Assembly: GCA_020055645.1 (NCBI GenBank)
Contig: CM034548.1
Span: 14,384,001 to 14,448,000, forward strand
DNA from: Tomocerus qinae
Taxonomy: Eukaryota > Arthropoda > Collembola > Entomobryomorpha > Tomoceridae
Direction: 5' to 3'
Length of the DNA: 64,000 nucleotides
Numbering within the stretch: position 1 is the first letter of the stretch; each line of letters opens with the position of its first letter. Below the pieces are notes generated by a model. It was not told the origin of the DNA. It did not search any database and saw only the letters and a list, made by a program, of their open reading frames with translations. Shown one piece after another: positions 37,901-50,627 of the stretch. The position numbers and the translations under genes were made by a program.

Positions 37901-38400
37901 CACCAATCATGTTTAGGTAATAATATTATAGCATTAAACTCCTTCATCGCTTGAACGTAGAATGTGAGGTGTTTATTCTTTAAGCATTCCTTTTCCATGT
38001 CGTAACCAATTATTATTTCAATAAGTAGTTACAGCTGCCTAATAAGTGTAACCGACTTTTAAATTAAAAATCCTTGTTTGATTCCAACTCTATATTTTGC
38101 GTTGCTCGAAATTAATAACTGTGAGAAGTTGTGTCTCTATGAGGATTGGGCATCGGACACGCAGGTAGCATAATATGTAGATATCCCCGTTGCCCATAGT
38201 CAATAGTCAATGTCAATACACATTGACGATATTATAAACTAAAAGGTAGTGAAGTGAAGGTACCTAAATCAATGAAAGTATTGAAAAGTAATTGACTAAT
38301 AGGAATGTAAGTAAGGATGTAAACAACTTGAAGTGTCAGCAATCACAAGTAGAACCAGTAACCGGACTAAAATATTGTCAACCTTTTGAATCTAGTTTTC
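31901..38400. other. Gene-free stretch between the LTR element and the RING pair
   Basis: No exon is recognised. The minus-strand open frame 33127-33438 (103 codons, ATG start) and overlapping frames at 32716-33374 sit in a slightly GC-richer patch but match no family I know and have no clear splice context. A TAGTAGTAGTAG run lies near 32350, and a 21-base inverted repeat at 36545-36611. Confidence 0.45.
36545..36611. other. Imperfect 21-bp inverted repeat (stem-loop)
   Basis: ATCATGTGGCACAATATAATA (36545-36565) pairs with TATTGTATTGAGCCACATGAT (36591-36611) at about 19 of 21 positions around a 25-base loop. The stem does not extend beyond the arms, which argues against a typical microRNA precursor. 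Confidence 0.45.
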
Positions 38401-38418
38401 ATTTTATTAAAACAGAAA

Positions 38419-39961
38419 ATGTCAAAGTTAACTTTGTTGTTAGTAGCTTCTATTATAGCTGGTATCTTTAGCTCTCATAATCACTTCAAAATAAGTATCA
38501 AAGGAAGACTCACCAATGAATCGGATTCCGTCCAAGCAGCTGAAGACATTAGCCAGGTATAAAATAGTTTCAAATTTGCCAAAATCTACTGAGCCACTGA
38601 AGAATATTCTACTTTATACATATAGACTCATTTCAAGAAAGTTTTATTTATTTAAATTAGATTTGTGGAATCAGATTAGCCTAATTTATTAAAACTTTTA
38701 TTTTCAGGAAATTATTTTTCCTCGAAATACTTCCATTCTCTGCTATTTTTTGCAGTACACTTTCTCTGAGAAAAATTCAACCGTGCTAATCTCGATTTCT
38801 GTCTGTCCTTATCAACTACTGCCCATGATCCAATCGGGGTATTCAAGACCATTCCAATATGTGTCTTCCAAAGAGGACGATTGGCTTGAAGACGCAATAG
38901 AATATGAATATCCTAATGCCACAAAGTAAACAAGCATAATATTATCCTCCTAAATAGTAATAATAAATATGTGAATGAGGAAGTACAACATTTCTTTCAA
39001 AATTATATACCGTACCACAATGCTATTTGTATCGGACGGAAATTAATGTACATGCGGTTCTGTTTAATAGATTCGGTGTCATTCAAGGACATGAATTTCT
39101 GTATCATGTTTGGAAACATGTCGTTGAACTTATCACCAACGCAAGTGTTACTGTGAAACTAGCAATTTGGTTTCTTACTGTTTTACCTGCCATCACTATT
39201 TTTATTGTCAACAAGGTAAAGATTTTTAATTATCTATTGTCTTAATCATTAATGATGTATATTATAATTTATAAAGTATAACATTCGAGACTTATGAGAT
39301 TATTTTTATGAATTATTTGTATCCAATCATTTGAAACAAATTAATGATGAAAAAGGAGCCTGTTTTGGAAGTCATTTGTCTGATCTGCCTAGACTCTCTT
39401 GAAATAAAGGATAAATGTACACTTCCGTGTACACATGGTATGAATAAATTGCATTTAAAGATTTATTTTGCATTACATATTTGAAGTTTAAAAAAGTGGC
39501 ATAAAGCTACAGGAAAGCAGAAATCAGAAAGCATTTCATTATTGTTAAATTATGTCTATACAAAAATTGGGATTTATGGGAGCAGATAAATAAATAAATA
39601 TGTAATTGTTTTATCCTAGAGTTTCATTACAGATGTGTAGAGACCTGGTTCAGAGTCAACAGGAAACACAGATGTCCAGTCTGCAGAAACAAAGTTAAGA
39701 GTACAGATTTCCATGATTTAACTGACCATGACTCAGCTGATGAAGATAACGCAGACGTAAGCTGAATATTAATTAAGTACATAAAAATAAAAAATAAATT
39801 GTGCCATTGTTCATGTAAGCTGAAAGTAACCAAAGGCATTTTATGTTTTACATGTATAGAACCAAGATAGGAGACTTGTATTGAGAGAAGTTCTACAGAT
39901 AGTGCGACAAAATCAGAATATTCAGATAGAAGTGGATGATATACTGCCGTTGATGGATTAG
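38419..39961 (+). CDS. PA-TM-RING E3 ubiquitin ligase (RNF13/RNF167-like), copy 1
   Basis: Exons 38419-38556, 38708-38925, 38984-39215, 39356-39437, 39620-39756 and 39860-39961 join in phase to 303 codons (302 residues). Seen: a signal peptide (MSKLTLLLVASIIAGIFSS), a degraded PA-like luminal domain with VLISISVCPYQLLPMIQSGY, a membrane helix LAIWFLTVLPAITIFIV (about 178-194), then a RING-H2 finger. Zinc ligands are Cys204, Cys207, Cys221, His223, His226, Cys229, Cys242 and Cys245 (CLIC..CTHEFHYRC..CPVC). The tail is acidic and then charged. Known: PA-TM-RING ligases sit in ER, endosomal or lysosomal membranes and ubiquitinate membrane and trafficking proteins. The intron 38926-38983 is only 58 bases with a poor acceptor, and the exon start at 39356 has little pyrimidine tract, so those two boundaries are the weakest. 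AATAAA is at 40069-40074. Confidence 0.82.
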
Positions 39962-42470
39962 TTGACTACAAAATAACAATTATATACTCCGTCCACAGAC
40001 TGCGTCAAATATAAGTCTCTAATCTGTCCAAGAGTGTAAGTATTGTTACAGTTCAAGTTAACAATATTAATAAAACCACATCAAAGTGTATAAAACTGTA
40101 TCTACTTATGTAAGTGTTAGCACGTCGTCTATGAATTGTGTCGATATTTATTTATACAATACGTGTCCTTGATTTACTACAAACAGACTTTGAACGTTCT
40201 TATAATGTACAACGCCACTACTTTAAACAAATTATCCCGAAATTATAATAGGTATTTATAATGTAATAAATACATAATAAAAATATCTAACATTTAGACC
40301 AATTTCTTAAATAGTAAGATTAGAAGACGTCTCCGTGAGTTGGTGCATGCACTCGAGATGGGATCATGATGGGTTTAAGAACCGAAGTGAATTGTTGCAC
40401 AAACCATTTGGACTCAAAGTGTCAAAAAGCTATCGACTGATATAAAAAATTGGTCTACTGGTAATAATTTTCTGTAGCATCTCAATGATGGCTGTCATCC
40501 TAAACACTAAATAATAAGCACCAGAATTACCTAATACAAGCATACAGCCAGCAGAATTATTGGTACATTAGTAATGGAGATACATGTTAATTAGTACGTC
40601 TTATATTGTTTATACTCTAGTACAGGGTTTCGCCCATCAATGTGGCACTTTCAGAGAAAAATAAATCATTTCAAATTGGCCAATAGTTACTATAAAGCTG
40701 CTCGGTTGTATTTTATTCACTTTAACCACCAATTAATGTCTTTTTACCATGTCGCTCGCCTTTCTTAGGAACCAGGGGAAATCTTTACTCCTGATAACTA
40801 TGCTCACTTATGTCGGTTTTCTAACATTTGTTTTTGGATTATATCATTTTGAATTCGCTATTTGATCATTTGTTTTTTGCATTCGACCAAACATTCTACA
40901 AAATGACTTTCGATGTTTTTGTCCCACACCACATATTATAGGCTATGATATGTATATTCTACTCAACTTGAACATCTAATCTAAGTTGACATATCAATAT
41001 ATTAATTTATTGTTGATTTCTGTATCCTTGGGATAGTGATTTTACAAAGTAATACGTTTACAAACAGACTCTGTCGTCGTCGTTCAACAGTCAAGTGCTG
41101 ATGATTCATATTCATGATTCATACATTCTCAAGTCATATATATGCTCTGCAATCATGCCATTCGTGCAGTTTCGTGAATATGAGATTGTTTAAGTACGTC
41201 TCGTCAATTTTATGATGTTTGTTTGATCACATTTGAATAATTATTTCCGTTGTTGGTTTCAGAACCAAAAGAATTACTTTTGGTGAAATACTTAATATAA
41301 CGGAATTACTAGCGAACAGCAACCACAACTGCAGTCGTGAATTTGGTCAGTTAACTGTATGACCACAATCGAGGAAAATTTTGTGAAAGAGCATAAAGTG
41401 AAATTGGTCCGCTTAGTTGAGTGATAAAATTAAATGTGTAATTGCTTATTAGTAGTATAATTACAGAAATTAAAGAGTAAATAGGGGACGCGGATTGACG
41501 TTTAGAGATATATTGGAACGGTTTTGCACCCATTTTTGTAAGTAAATTTATATATTCATAATTTATTTTTACAAAAGTTGGTGATTGGCAAATGTGAGTA
41601 AATCTCTTAATTACTATATTAATGTACATAACTCACGAAACGATTTAAAACTTGGTTTCTGTAATAAACGTAACGCATTTAGACTTGCAAGATGAGATTA
41701 TTTATTTAAGTAGCGGAGCTGCTTTATAGGTATGACCGATATGTCTGTCTGTTAACACGGTAAAATATAATCAGTTCAAACTTTCTTAACGTAATCAGGG
41801 ATAAAAGTGAGGTTAAGTTTAAATATATTTAAAATTGGACTCATCCCCTGTCAGTGGGCATGGTTCAAAACTTAAAATAGGCGTAACTTTAGTTATCGAC
41901 ATTGTATAGAACGTCTTGAGATAGCTCGTTCGAAAGGTAATTCGTTAGGTCCATTCCATCTTAATACCCCTCCATTGAACTACACCTCGATACGACTCTT
42001 GTTTTTGATATCAGTGTTAGTCAGTGCAAATGTCATTATAATACAAAATAAGACAAGGAAAAATGGTAAGGACGAAACTAGTCACTGCCTATACAAACAT
42101 GGGTACATTACGTAAGAAATTATTCAATGTACATGTGTCAGTTTACGTTTGTACCTACATACTAATAATATAGTCCTAATTGTTTTTGTTATACGCTGTT
42201 CTGACGGAGTATTACAATTAACAATAATATTCATTTTTGGGATTTCCAAGTAACAATGAAAAGATTATTTTCCGTATTGGAAAGTTCGAATTTCCTATAC
42301 CTTCAGAAGGTGCGCTTAAACACAAAACCGAAGTTTCATTGACATCATAGCAATTAAGAAGTACAATGCATTTTCTGTAGAATACTAAATTACTTAATAT
42401 TTATTTAATTCAATATTTTTAATTTCTGTATTTTAGACCCCGGTGCAAGCCGTGATTACTTTGATAAATA
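39962..42470. other. Intergenic stretch between the two RING paralogues
   Basis: It holds the copy 1 3' UTR (poly(A) signal 40069-40074) and, near the right end, the presumed promoter and noncoding first exon of copy 2 (acceptor at 42436). No third paralogue fragment was recognised. The minus-strand open frame 41351-41629 matches no family I know. Confidence 0.5.
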
Positions 42471-44471
42471 ATGCTGAAATTGACTGGTCCATTGGTTCTT
42501 TTACTATGCCTTATTTATTTGGTATCGTCACCTCATTACCAGTATTTGACTGTTATGAAACGAAGATCTGGTGAAGCTATTAGTAGGTTTATATTGAATT
42601 CTATTCTCTTCAGCGAGAAAAGTGTCCAGGTAGTCAATATTTATTTGTAATATTTTTACACCTGAATAGTTTTTCTATTCTCCAAAAAAATTTAACTGAA
42701 GTATAAGCAATGAAATTTTTTCGCATGTAAGTAAGTTTTTACGCAAAAATATTGTTATGCAGAATTATTTTCAAACAAATGAAGTGTTAAAAATGAAAAT
42801 GGTAAAATTGACCTGTGTTATTAACAGGGATTTATGGTGATGGCAAGCTCGTCTGAACAGACTGAATGTTCTTCTTTGATGCACGCTAAACGAAGAACTG
42901 ATATCATTTTGATTTCTACTTCTGGTTGTAATTTCCAAACAAAGTTAACGTATGCATCTCAAGCAGGGTATTCGGTGGTGATCTTTTATGATAACGATGA
43001 ATCCTATTCGCAAATTGATATCTCAACGTTACCTCGAATAGAAATGGAAAAACTAAGGAATGATTTTAAGTACATCGGAAAAATTAGCTTAGAAGACGCC
43101 TTTAGAATTAAAAATGCTTATTCATTTCCTGAAAAAGTAAGGTTAGCTATTCATCTCAATTTTTACATTTTAATGTTTAATCTTTAACTATAGTATAACC
43201 TACTATTTACCTGTAATAAACAAACAGATTTTGTAAAGAACTGATATTGTGTCTGATGTAGATTCCATGGCTTAATTACTCGCTACGATATGCTCGCCGA
43301 CGTTTCGCTAAAATTCTTCCACTTGTATCACTCAAGTTTTCATATGCTGCTAATACTATTCTTATCTTCGATACTTGTACTGTCAACTGTAGTTCATTTG
43401 TGGAAACGTAAGACTTGTCAAAGTGAAGCAAGAGAAATTCCTAAACGACAATATAATCGTGTTTTTGAAGAACTTAACCAAATGAATGACCAAATAGATG
43501 ATGTTGATTATTCCAATGATTTCTGTTTGATATGTCGAGAGATTATTGAAGATCAGAATGATCCTATAACTATTCTTCCATGCCAACATTGTAAGTAACT
43601 TAATACATTGTAATTGTTTCAGTTTTCCATTCTGAGAGTTCCCATATGTACTTAGGCAAGTAGTAACTATTATTGTCATGTTAAATTCCCCAAGTTTTCC
43701 TGAACCCATTTCCCAAAGAAAAATACATTGAAAAGTCAAATAATTAGATATGCTGTTTGATTCATACATTTGATGTGATTCCTCAGCTCACCCCTCACTA
43801 TTTTTAAACTATTTATAATATACTTATAAAATGGGGTTTCCTGGAATACTAAGAAAATGGAAAAAGTTACTGCAAGGGAGAATTAAAAGCAATCATATGA
43901 CATCATTGCTAATTTTTCCATTAAACTATGTGGCAATGTAATTCAAAAAATATCCTGTATAGAAATGTAAATATAAGAAAATATATTAAGTACGTTTGTT
44001 AGTTTGCTCTGGATTTCCATTTTTCGAAATATTAATTCTCCGACTTTTTGTCGTGCGTGCTTCTAGTCCAATTTTTTTCAAAATTTGACACAGTTTTTAA
44101 AATTGATTTATTTTAGATTACCATTCCCTGTGCATTGACGACTGGTTTCAACAGAACAACCAACATAGGTGTCCATCATGTCGTTACAGAGTAACGAGTG
44201 CTGATGAGAATTTCGAAGATTTAAGCGATTATGAACTTGATGAAACGGAGGATTTAGAGGTACATTATTGATATCAATAGCCAAAACTAAACGTACAATT
44301 TGATTAAGTTATTTTTAATTCTAATATAACTATGCAATAATTTTATGAATTTCTACTTTTATAATCAAGAGCATATTTCCGGACCATGTAGTAGACGCGC
44401 TAAGACTTTTGCGGCGAAGGCAGAATTTCGAAAACAATATATATGGCATTGATGATCCACCTGGGAACTGA
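42471..44471 (+). CDS. PA-TM-RING E3 ubiquitin ligase, copy 2 (tandem paralogue)
   Basis: Exons 42471-42629, 42828-43141, 43262-43590, 44117-44259 and 44370-44471 give 349 codons (348 residues). Seen: signal peptide MLKLTGPLVLLLCLIYLVSS, a well-formed PA domain (IILISTSGCNFQTKLTYASQ, AGYSVVIFYDND, then KYIGKISLEDAF), a membrane helix MLLILFLSSILVLSTVVHLW (about 186-205), and a RING-H2 finger. Ligands are Cys246, Cys249, Cys265, His267, His270, Cys273, Cys286 and Cys289 (CLIC..CQHYYHSLC..CPSC). Start: ATG 42471 has an in-frame TAA six bases upstream and follows a TTTTAG acceptor at 42436, suggesting a noncoding first exon. The donor after 43141 is weak (GTTAGC). The stronger GTAAGG after 43136 would break the frame, so either the weak site is used or the gene carries a defect there. 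AATAAA is at 44590-44595. Confidence 0.85.
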
Positions 44472-44479
44472 TTACATGT

Positions 44480-47400
44480 GAATTTTGAGGAGAGCGTGAA
44501 ATGCTTTAAATTCTCAAGGGCAGAAGCATGAGATTAATTTTAAGTTAAATAGATTAATAACTACTAAAAAGGTTTTCCTACAATCAATCAATAAATAACA
44601 CACTATTGAATAAAACAATGATACAAACAAAAAACCACACTATTACCGATGTTTCAAAGCGAAAGAAAGTTAAAATTGCTTAGCAGTTCTAAATACTTTG
44701 AATAAATTCGAAAATCATTTCCATAAAAGCAAGTAAAGATTTGTGTAAGGTACAAATAGTCATAGTAATAAATGTATAAAAACGTTTATTATAATTGCAT
44801 GCGTGCATACAAATGCAAATGCTTGCAAATGGTACAAAAATCGTGTAAAAAATGAAATTCTGTGCAATAATTTCCTTATGATGAATTGCTAGAGCCACTC
44901 AATTCTATAATTACATAATGTATGTTTTTGAGATTGGGAAAGGGGTGTTGTGTTTATAACTGATCCAATTAGGTTTAACATGTGGAAGTTGAAAGAAGAG
45001 CAGAGAGTGGTAGTGGGTGATTTGAGTTTAAGATTCAGTAGGCTGAAAGGAGAGACTAATGATGAAGAGCATATTGGGGAGCTGATGGCAAATTTGCTAA
45101 TTGAGGAATGGTAGAGCCTAGCCAACTATGGAAATAGCGAAATGGGCAAGAGATGAAGTGGAGGGGATAGACAGACAGTCTCACAGATTATGTATAAGAA
45201 GAAGGGGAAGTATTGAAATGAAGAAAGAAGGAAGGAAGAAAAGCCTTGGTGTTAAATTACTATTAGCTTTCTGTATCTCTCAGACATAGAGAACTCGTTC
45301 CCGACTGCTCATCTTGTTAGACACAACTACAAAAGTCGAAAGGGTTGAAAACGCTCACTTTCCTATAAAGGAACAGATAAATGCAAGGACGACTGAGGAC
45401 GAATAGTAAACACAATAATATTATAAGAGCCCTATATTGATGTTTCTCTACTGTCATTTGTAACACTAGCATTTCCATCTATTACATATCCCTCTTCAGG
45501 TCTCACTGCGTAGTTATTTGAATAGAAGTCTTGGTTAAGACTGTAAATAATTGTATTATATTGTAAATGTGTCGTAGGCAAAGACCTTCATCGGGCTATA
45601 CGGTTCTAAACTGCTGGATAATCAATAACGTTGTTATAAAATCGTGTAAAAGCAAAATTAATTGTGGTGGATAGAGATGGTATAAATTATTTTCCAAATT
45701 ATCTACAAAAACTTCACAATTGTACTTCAAAACCACTAATTTTAATATTTTTGGACTTATGATAATTAAAATAGTGGTAGAATTGTTAATTTTACACCTT
45801 AAATATCAGAGCAGTACTCTTTAAGGCTTAAGGACATATTAATTCCGGAAAGGGGATTTTATTACGATGAAACCCTATATCGCTTGTCACATATTATGAC
45901 GAAATGAATTGCATGGCCTAAATGTCCTTAAAGTCAGCGTGTAACTAGTCGTTATACTACAGTAGCTAAAATGGCTGACATTTTTAACCATTGGGCAAAA
46001 GGAGAATCAGTCTAGATACAAAATTCTTTTACCCAGACTTTAAAATTTTTCTATTGGCAAAGGTCTTAAATGCCATTTAAAATTATTTCAATGACCTGCA
46101 TAATACAGTGAAGGCTAAGAGCCCAATAGCCTGTTTAGTATCATGGCCTATAACATTTGCACAATAGTTTAGTAGTTTTTTACTTAGTACGTACGAGTGG
46201 CAAGTGCATGTGCATCTAATAGTACCCATTTGTTGTGTTAAGAGATGCCTATAGTGTAGTAAAGTTGTACAAATGAATATAGAGCAGTTATTGCATTGGT
46301 AGAGAGAGACGCAAGTAGTAAATAAGTAGGAATTCTAAATATTGATGGTAAAAGTGTATGTAAAGATCAAATGGAGGAGGAAAGGGTAGACTGTTGAAGA
46401 TGATATTAAAGCTATAGAATAATTGTATGTATAGTAGCTGTGTGTATTTGTGTGTAGTAGATGTTTCGTAGCTGTGGCGGTGGAAGTAGAAATCAGTGAT
46501 GCAACACAGGAATTGGACCAAAGTCGAGCAAGGTTTTCCGCTGTTGGCTCTAAAAAATCTCTCGAGATTTGGATGGTTAGAAGGGAAAAGGAGAGATGGA
46601 TAGAGAAAAAATATGGAAAGAGGGGAAATAGCGTGACTGTTTTTCGGAGAATCAAGTAGAAAATGTTACTGGAGTGCAGAATCGCACGACTCCGTATCCC
46701 TTGAGCACTTACGAGAGGAATGATTGATGGGTTGGGGTGGCAAAACTATCTTTGTGAATAAGAGAGACTGTGTAATTACTGTACGCGAGGAATACAACGG
46801 AGTCTCTAATATATTTTATATTGTTTTCTTGTCTCTCCTATGAATTAACTATGAGGACGACAGGATTCTTCTCTTCACAATTAGTAGCCGTCCGGAATGT
46901 CGTTCTTCTCCAGGACTCCCATACTTTCCCTGCAATTACTAACTATTTACTGCACATCTACTCTTTAAGCCAACTCATTATCAGTTCTGCATAATCTAAT
47001 GCTCATCTCTTTACTTTTCACAATTAGCACTAACTATACTCATAAAGACGCCAATATTTCTTTCTATGCAAAATGTAATGAGCCCCTCTATCTAATAATG
47101 AGTTCTTCGAAGTGATTAGCAAAAACAGCAGCTACTTTATATCTTCTTTTGTTCTCTCACATCACACACTCAGTAAACTCACATCCAGATACAACCAAGT
47201 AGGTACTATTTACTATACCAACAACTAACTATAATCCTTATTGGGTTTCCTATTGTTCTTAACAAATTTTGTTTATTAGCAACAAAGGAAAAGTAATTCA
47301 ATAACCTATCATTTTCTTACCTACTAAATATCGATCGATTCAACTTAAACAAAGATAAAATCACATTAATATTATTTGATAATATATACGATATTATTAT

Positions 47401-49839
47401 TAAGACGATATTATGTATTATGGCAGTTGCTATTTACCCTTTATGTAGCAAATAACAATTGTAATGATACATGGTACATAATATTGACGTTGTATAACAT
47501 GGAATGCAACTATATTTGTATACCTATATTCAGACATATTTCAAACTCTGACGATGCGCATACATTTTTGCGTGTAACCATAATTACCACATGAAGAGAT
47601 ATTATTTTGAATTCAGCATGTACTTGTCTCTTGTGCTTAATAATGTTCTAGATACTAAAAAGTACAAATTACTGCTAGTTCTGATTGCTAGTTACGGAGA
47701 GGAAGTATATAGAGAGTAGTTATCGTTAGTAGGGCAGAAGAAATTGAAGAGGCTTTCACTACTATTTGTTTATTCGGAGTAGTGAGTTATGGAGAAGGTT
47801 CTCTGTCTTCCTGGAGCTTCCTGCTGCACTATCCGAAATTGGATCTTATATACTTAGTGCGTAAGGAGGAGTAATTGACTATGAGTGTATCAGAGTCTCT
47901 GGGAGACTAGAGCTGCAGGTAACTTGTTCGAACGATTCCTTTTTGATAAAGGCTTTTCACTTTAGCAAATGGACGGGCATGCCGTGTCGTAGAAAGAAAT
48001 AGCTCATTGAGCCTATTCATTCGAACTCACTCATAGGAAATCTCATACATTTCATTAGCACTGCCATTACGCTCTGGACAGACTTACAAGGTACATTAAA
48101 CATTAGCTCTCCGCATCTACACGGCAGACCTTACATTATTATACTTCCCAACTCAGCTTGCAGGAGCATCAGCAACAAATCGTTGATCGCACAGAAATGA
48201 TGTCCCGTCCGACTCTCTGCTCAACCCATTCAAAAGCAACTGCAGAGTTGACCAGTTGATAATGAAAGAGTATTTCCGCTCACCAGACACCTTTCTCAAA
48301 GGTAGTGAAAGTAGAGACAAAGAGAAAGTAGAAATCCACAAACTCTAAGTATAGCACTTGTTATTCTATTTTTACTGCATCTGCGGATTTGTACAGAGTG
48401 TAAGTGCAAGTGGAGTCTGGAATCTCAAGTGCCGCTTCAACCGATTCCTCACAAGAAGGTGAAAGCGATCCATTAAATTGCTGGCTTCTGTTGTTACCCA
48501 CTCTTAAGCACTGCTCTATGGCAGAGCTGCTCAATTACACTAAAGCCGAACTTGTTGGGAGTGTAGTAGCCATTTAATGTTCTTATCTCTACATACTGAT
48601 AGCTATAGTAAAGATAACATCGATCTTCTTTAACAAATTCACTAATTGTCTCTTAACTAATAATATTACAATGTAATAGTATTAGGCGCAAATCGTTCGT
48701 GACTTTGTCAACAAATGTTAAAGCAATTGTAGTGAAGACGAAAGTTTTCTCCCCAATGCACTTTTATTGTAGGGATCTTGGTATTGGTACTAATTATTAT
48801 GTGGTAAGTGCATAGTGTAGCTACCTCTATTATTTAATATGCATCAAGATAGTGTAAAGGACATTGAATGCAACTGGACTGCTATTTATTTGATTGTGTG
48901 CGATGTGCCCAAAGTTTTGGACCACCTATGCTATAAACAAACTCTCCCTCTCGGCTTTTAGACATTTAGATAGATTGGAGTGTGACGGAGCTGGAGATAG
49001 TAGCCACAGCCACCTTACTTAAGTATTATTATAAGCTTACGATTATTACCGGTGTGGCTTTCACTATTATTTTCCTTGCGAGAAAGACGTCCAATATCAA
49101 TCGTGGAAAGTTGGACCATGAAATTGCTAATGCCCGTTATTTTTTGTCGAGTCGTTGATGTTGTCATGTCATGCAAAGGAGCGGAGGAGGCAAGGCAGGG
49201 GGAGAGCGACAAATTGGTCATTTCCTCGGAGAACCCGTTACCGATGCAATGCAATGCTCTAATGGAAAGAGTGTAATCATCCCAGGGGTTGCCCTAATGC
49301 CACAATCTCCTGAAATTCGACTGGGCCAAATTGTTTGTAGGTACATATTATGCCTCTGCATCTAGAGCTACATCCATGACTGTCGTTATTGCAAAGTGCT
49401 CACTACTCGCCGCTTGTTCTCCAATTCTTCTTAAGACGACTCGACGGGAGTTAAGTGGAGTGAGGACGAGGAGATGACGACTCGAGGAAACTTGATCCCG
49501 TCCGTCAGAATCAACCCTCTCCTTTCCGAGCTGCCCACTTTATTACACTCCTATGCACTTCCCAACTACCTACCAAACACAAATGCATCTCTACCTACCT
49601 TTATATGGAACTGCTCTATATTTAAACCCTACCTACCTATAATATCTCACTTATTGCTACATTAGGCGTTCACTTGCTGTGCACCTTCAACTTCAACCTT
49701 CAACTCCTGGGTAATCTCCCTGACTAACCGTTTAGCGTTTCGAGTCTGCCAGAGCGTCACAGTTGCTCAGCTCTTACTCACTACCAGTTCAGTTTCACAC
49801 TAACAATCAGCAAAAAGACGAAAAGGATAAAAGGAAATA
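44480..49839. other. Gene-free stretch
   Basis: No exon recognised. The plus strand is purine-rich at about 44900-46800 (for example GAAGAAAGAAGGAAGGAAG near 45220) and pyrimidine-rich at 46850-49700. Sequence near 44980-45115 (WKLKEEQRVVVGD.. in one frame) weakly resembles the start of a reverse-transcribing element protein but is too short and broken to call. Confidence 0.45.
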
Positions 49840-49848
49840 GGGACGAGG

Positions 49849-50618
49849 GTATCAGCAGATAATCTCCCGTACTAGAAAATCTCCCCTATTGGAAAATCTC
49901 CCCGTTGGACAATCTCCCTATTGGAAAATCTCCCCGTTAGACAATCTCCCTATTGGAAAATCTCCCCGTTAGACAATCTCCCTATTAGAAAATCTCCCCG
50001 TTAGACCAACTAATCTCTCCGGTATGAGAAATAAGGAGAAACGACAGAACGAAAATCGATACATATTATTATCAAGTAATTAATATAGTAGTGACCAATG
50101 TCGTTTATATCATTTTTCCTTGTCCTAGTTCCTTCCTTTATTAACAATTTGGGGCGGGGCTATAACAGCAAATATTTATTGCTTTTTGTCCACCAGTTTT
50201 AGTATTTATTAATAACAAATACAAATAATAATTGGATGTAAGTATTTTTGAAACAGTGTACTTCAAGTACAGGTAAGCAGTGTACAGTTTTCCATTACAT
50301 TATTCGAATCTCATAGTCTCATCATTCCCATGTCCGATCCACCTCTATGTCTCAAATTACTAAGTTTTATAGTTTCGATTTTCGTTCTGTCGTTTCTCCT
50401 TATTTCTCATACCGGGGAGATTAGTTGGTCTAACGGGGAGATTTTCTAATAGGGAGATTGTCTAACGGGGAGATTTTCCAATAGGGAGATTGTCTAACGG
50501 GGAGATTTTCCAATAGGGAGATTGTCCAACGGGGAGATTTTCCAATAGGGAGATTGTCCAACGGGGAGATTTTCCAATAGGGGAGATTTTCTAGTACGGG
50601 AGATTTTCCGACGTATTC
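49849..50618. mobile_element. Foldback element with long inverted arms of ~32-bp units (Mutator-like?)
   Basis: The left arm (about 49860-50055) and right arm (about 50375-50610) are inverted copies built from repeats of GGGGAGATTTTCCAATAGGG-AGATTGTCYAAC. The inner ~50 bases of each arm (CTCATACCGGGGAGATTAG and TCGATTTTCGTTCTGTCG) also mirror each other. GGGACGAGG flanks the element at 49840-49848 and 50619-50627, a perfect 9-base direct repeat, the duplication length expected of Mutator-like elements. The core (50060-50370) has no transposase. Long repetitive inverted arms are typical of foldback elements. Confidence 0.8.
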
Positions 50619-50627
50619 GGGACGAGG

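Noticed and set aside
41351..41629. Minus-strand 92-codon frame between the RING paralogues
   Set aside because: No recognised motif or splice context, and composition typical of random AT-rich frames.
43383..43769. Minus-strand 128-codon frame opposite the RING exon
   Set aside because: It is antisense to a well-supported RING coding exon.
44980..45115. Possible retroelement protein fragment starting WKLKEEQRVVVGD
   Set aside because: Under 50 codons with a stop, and only a loose resemblance; it cannot be supported without a search.
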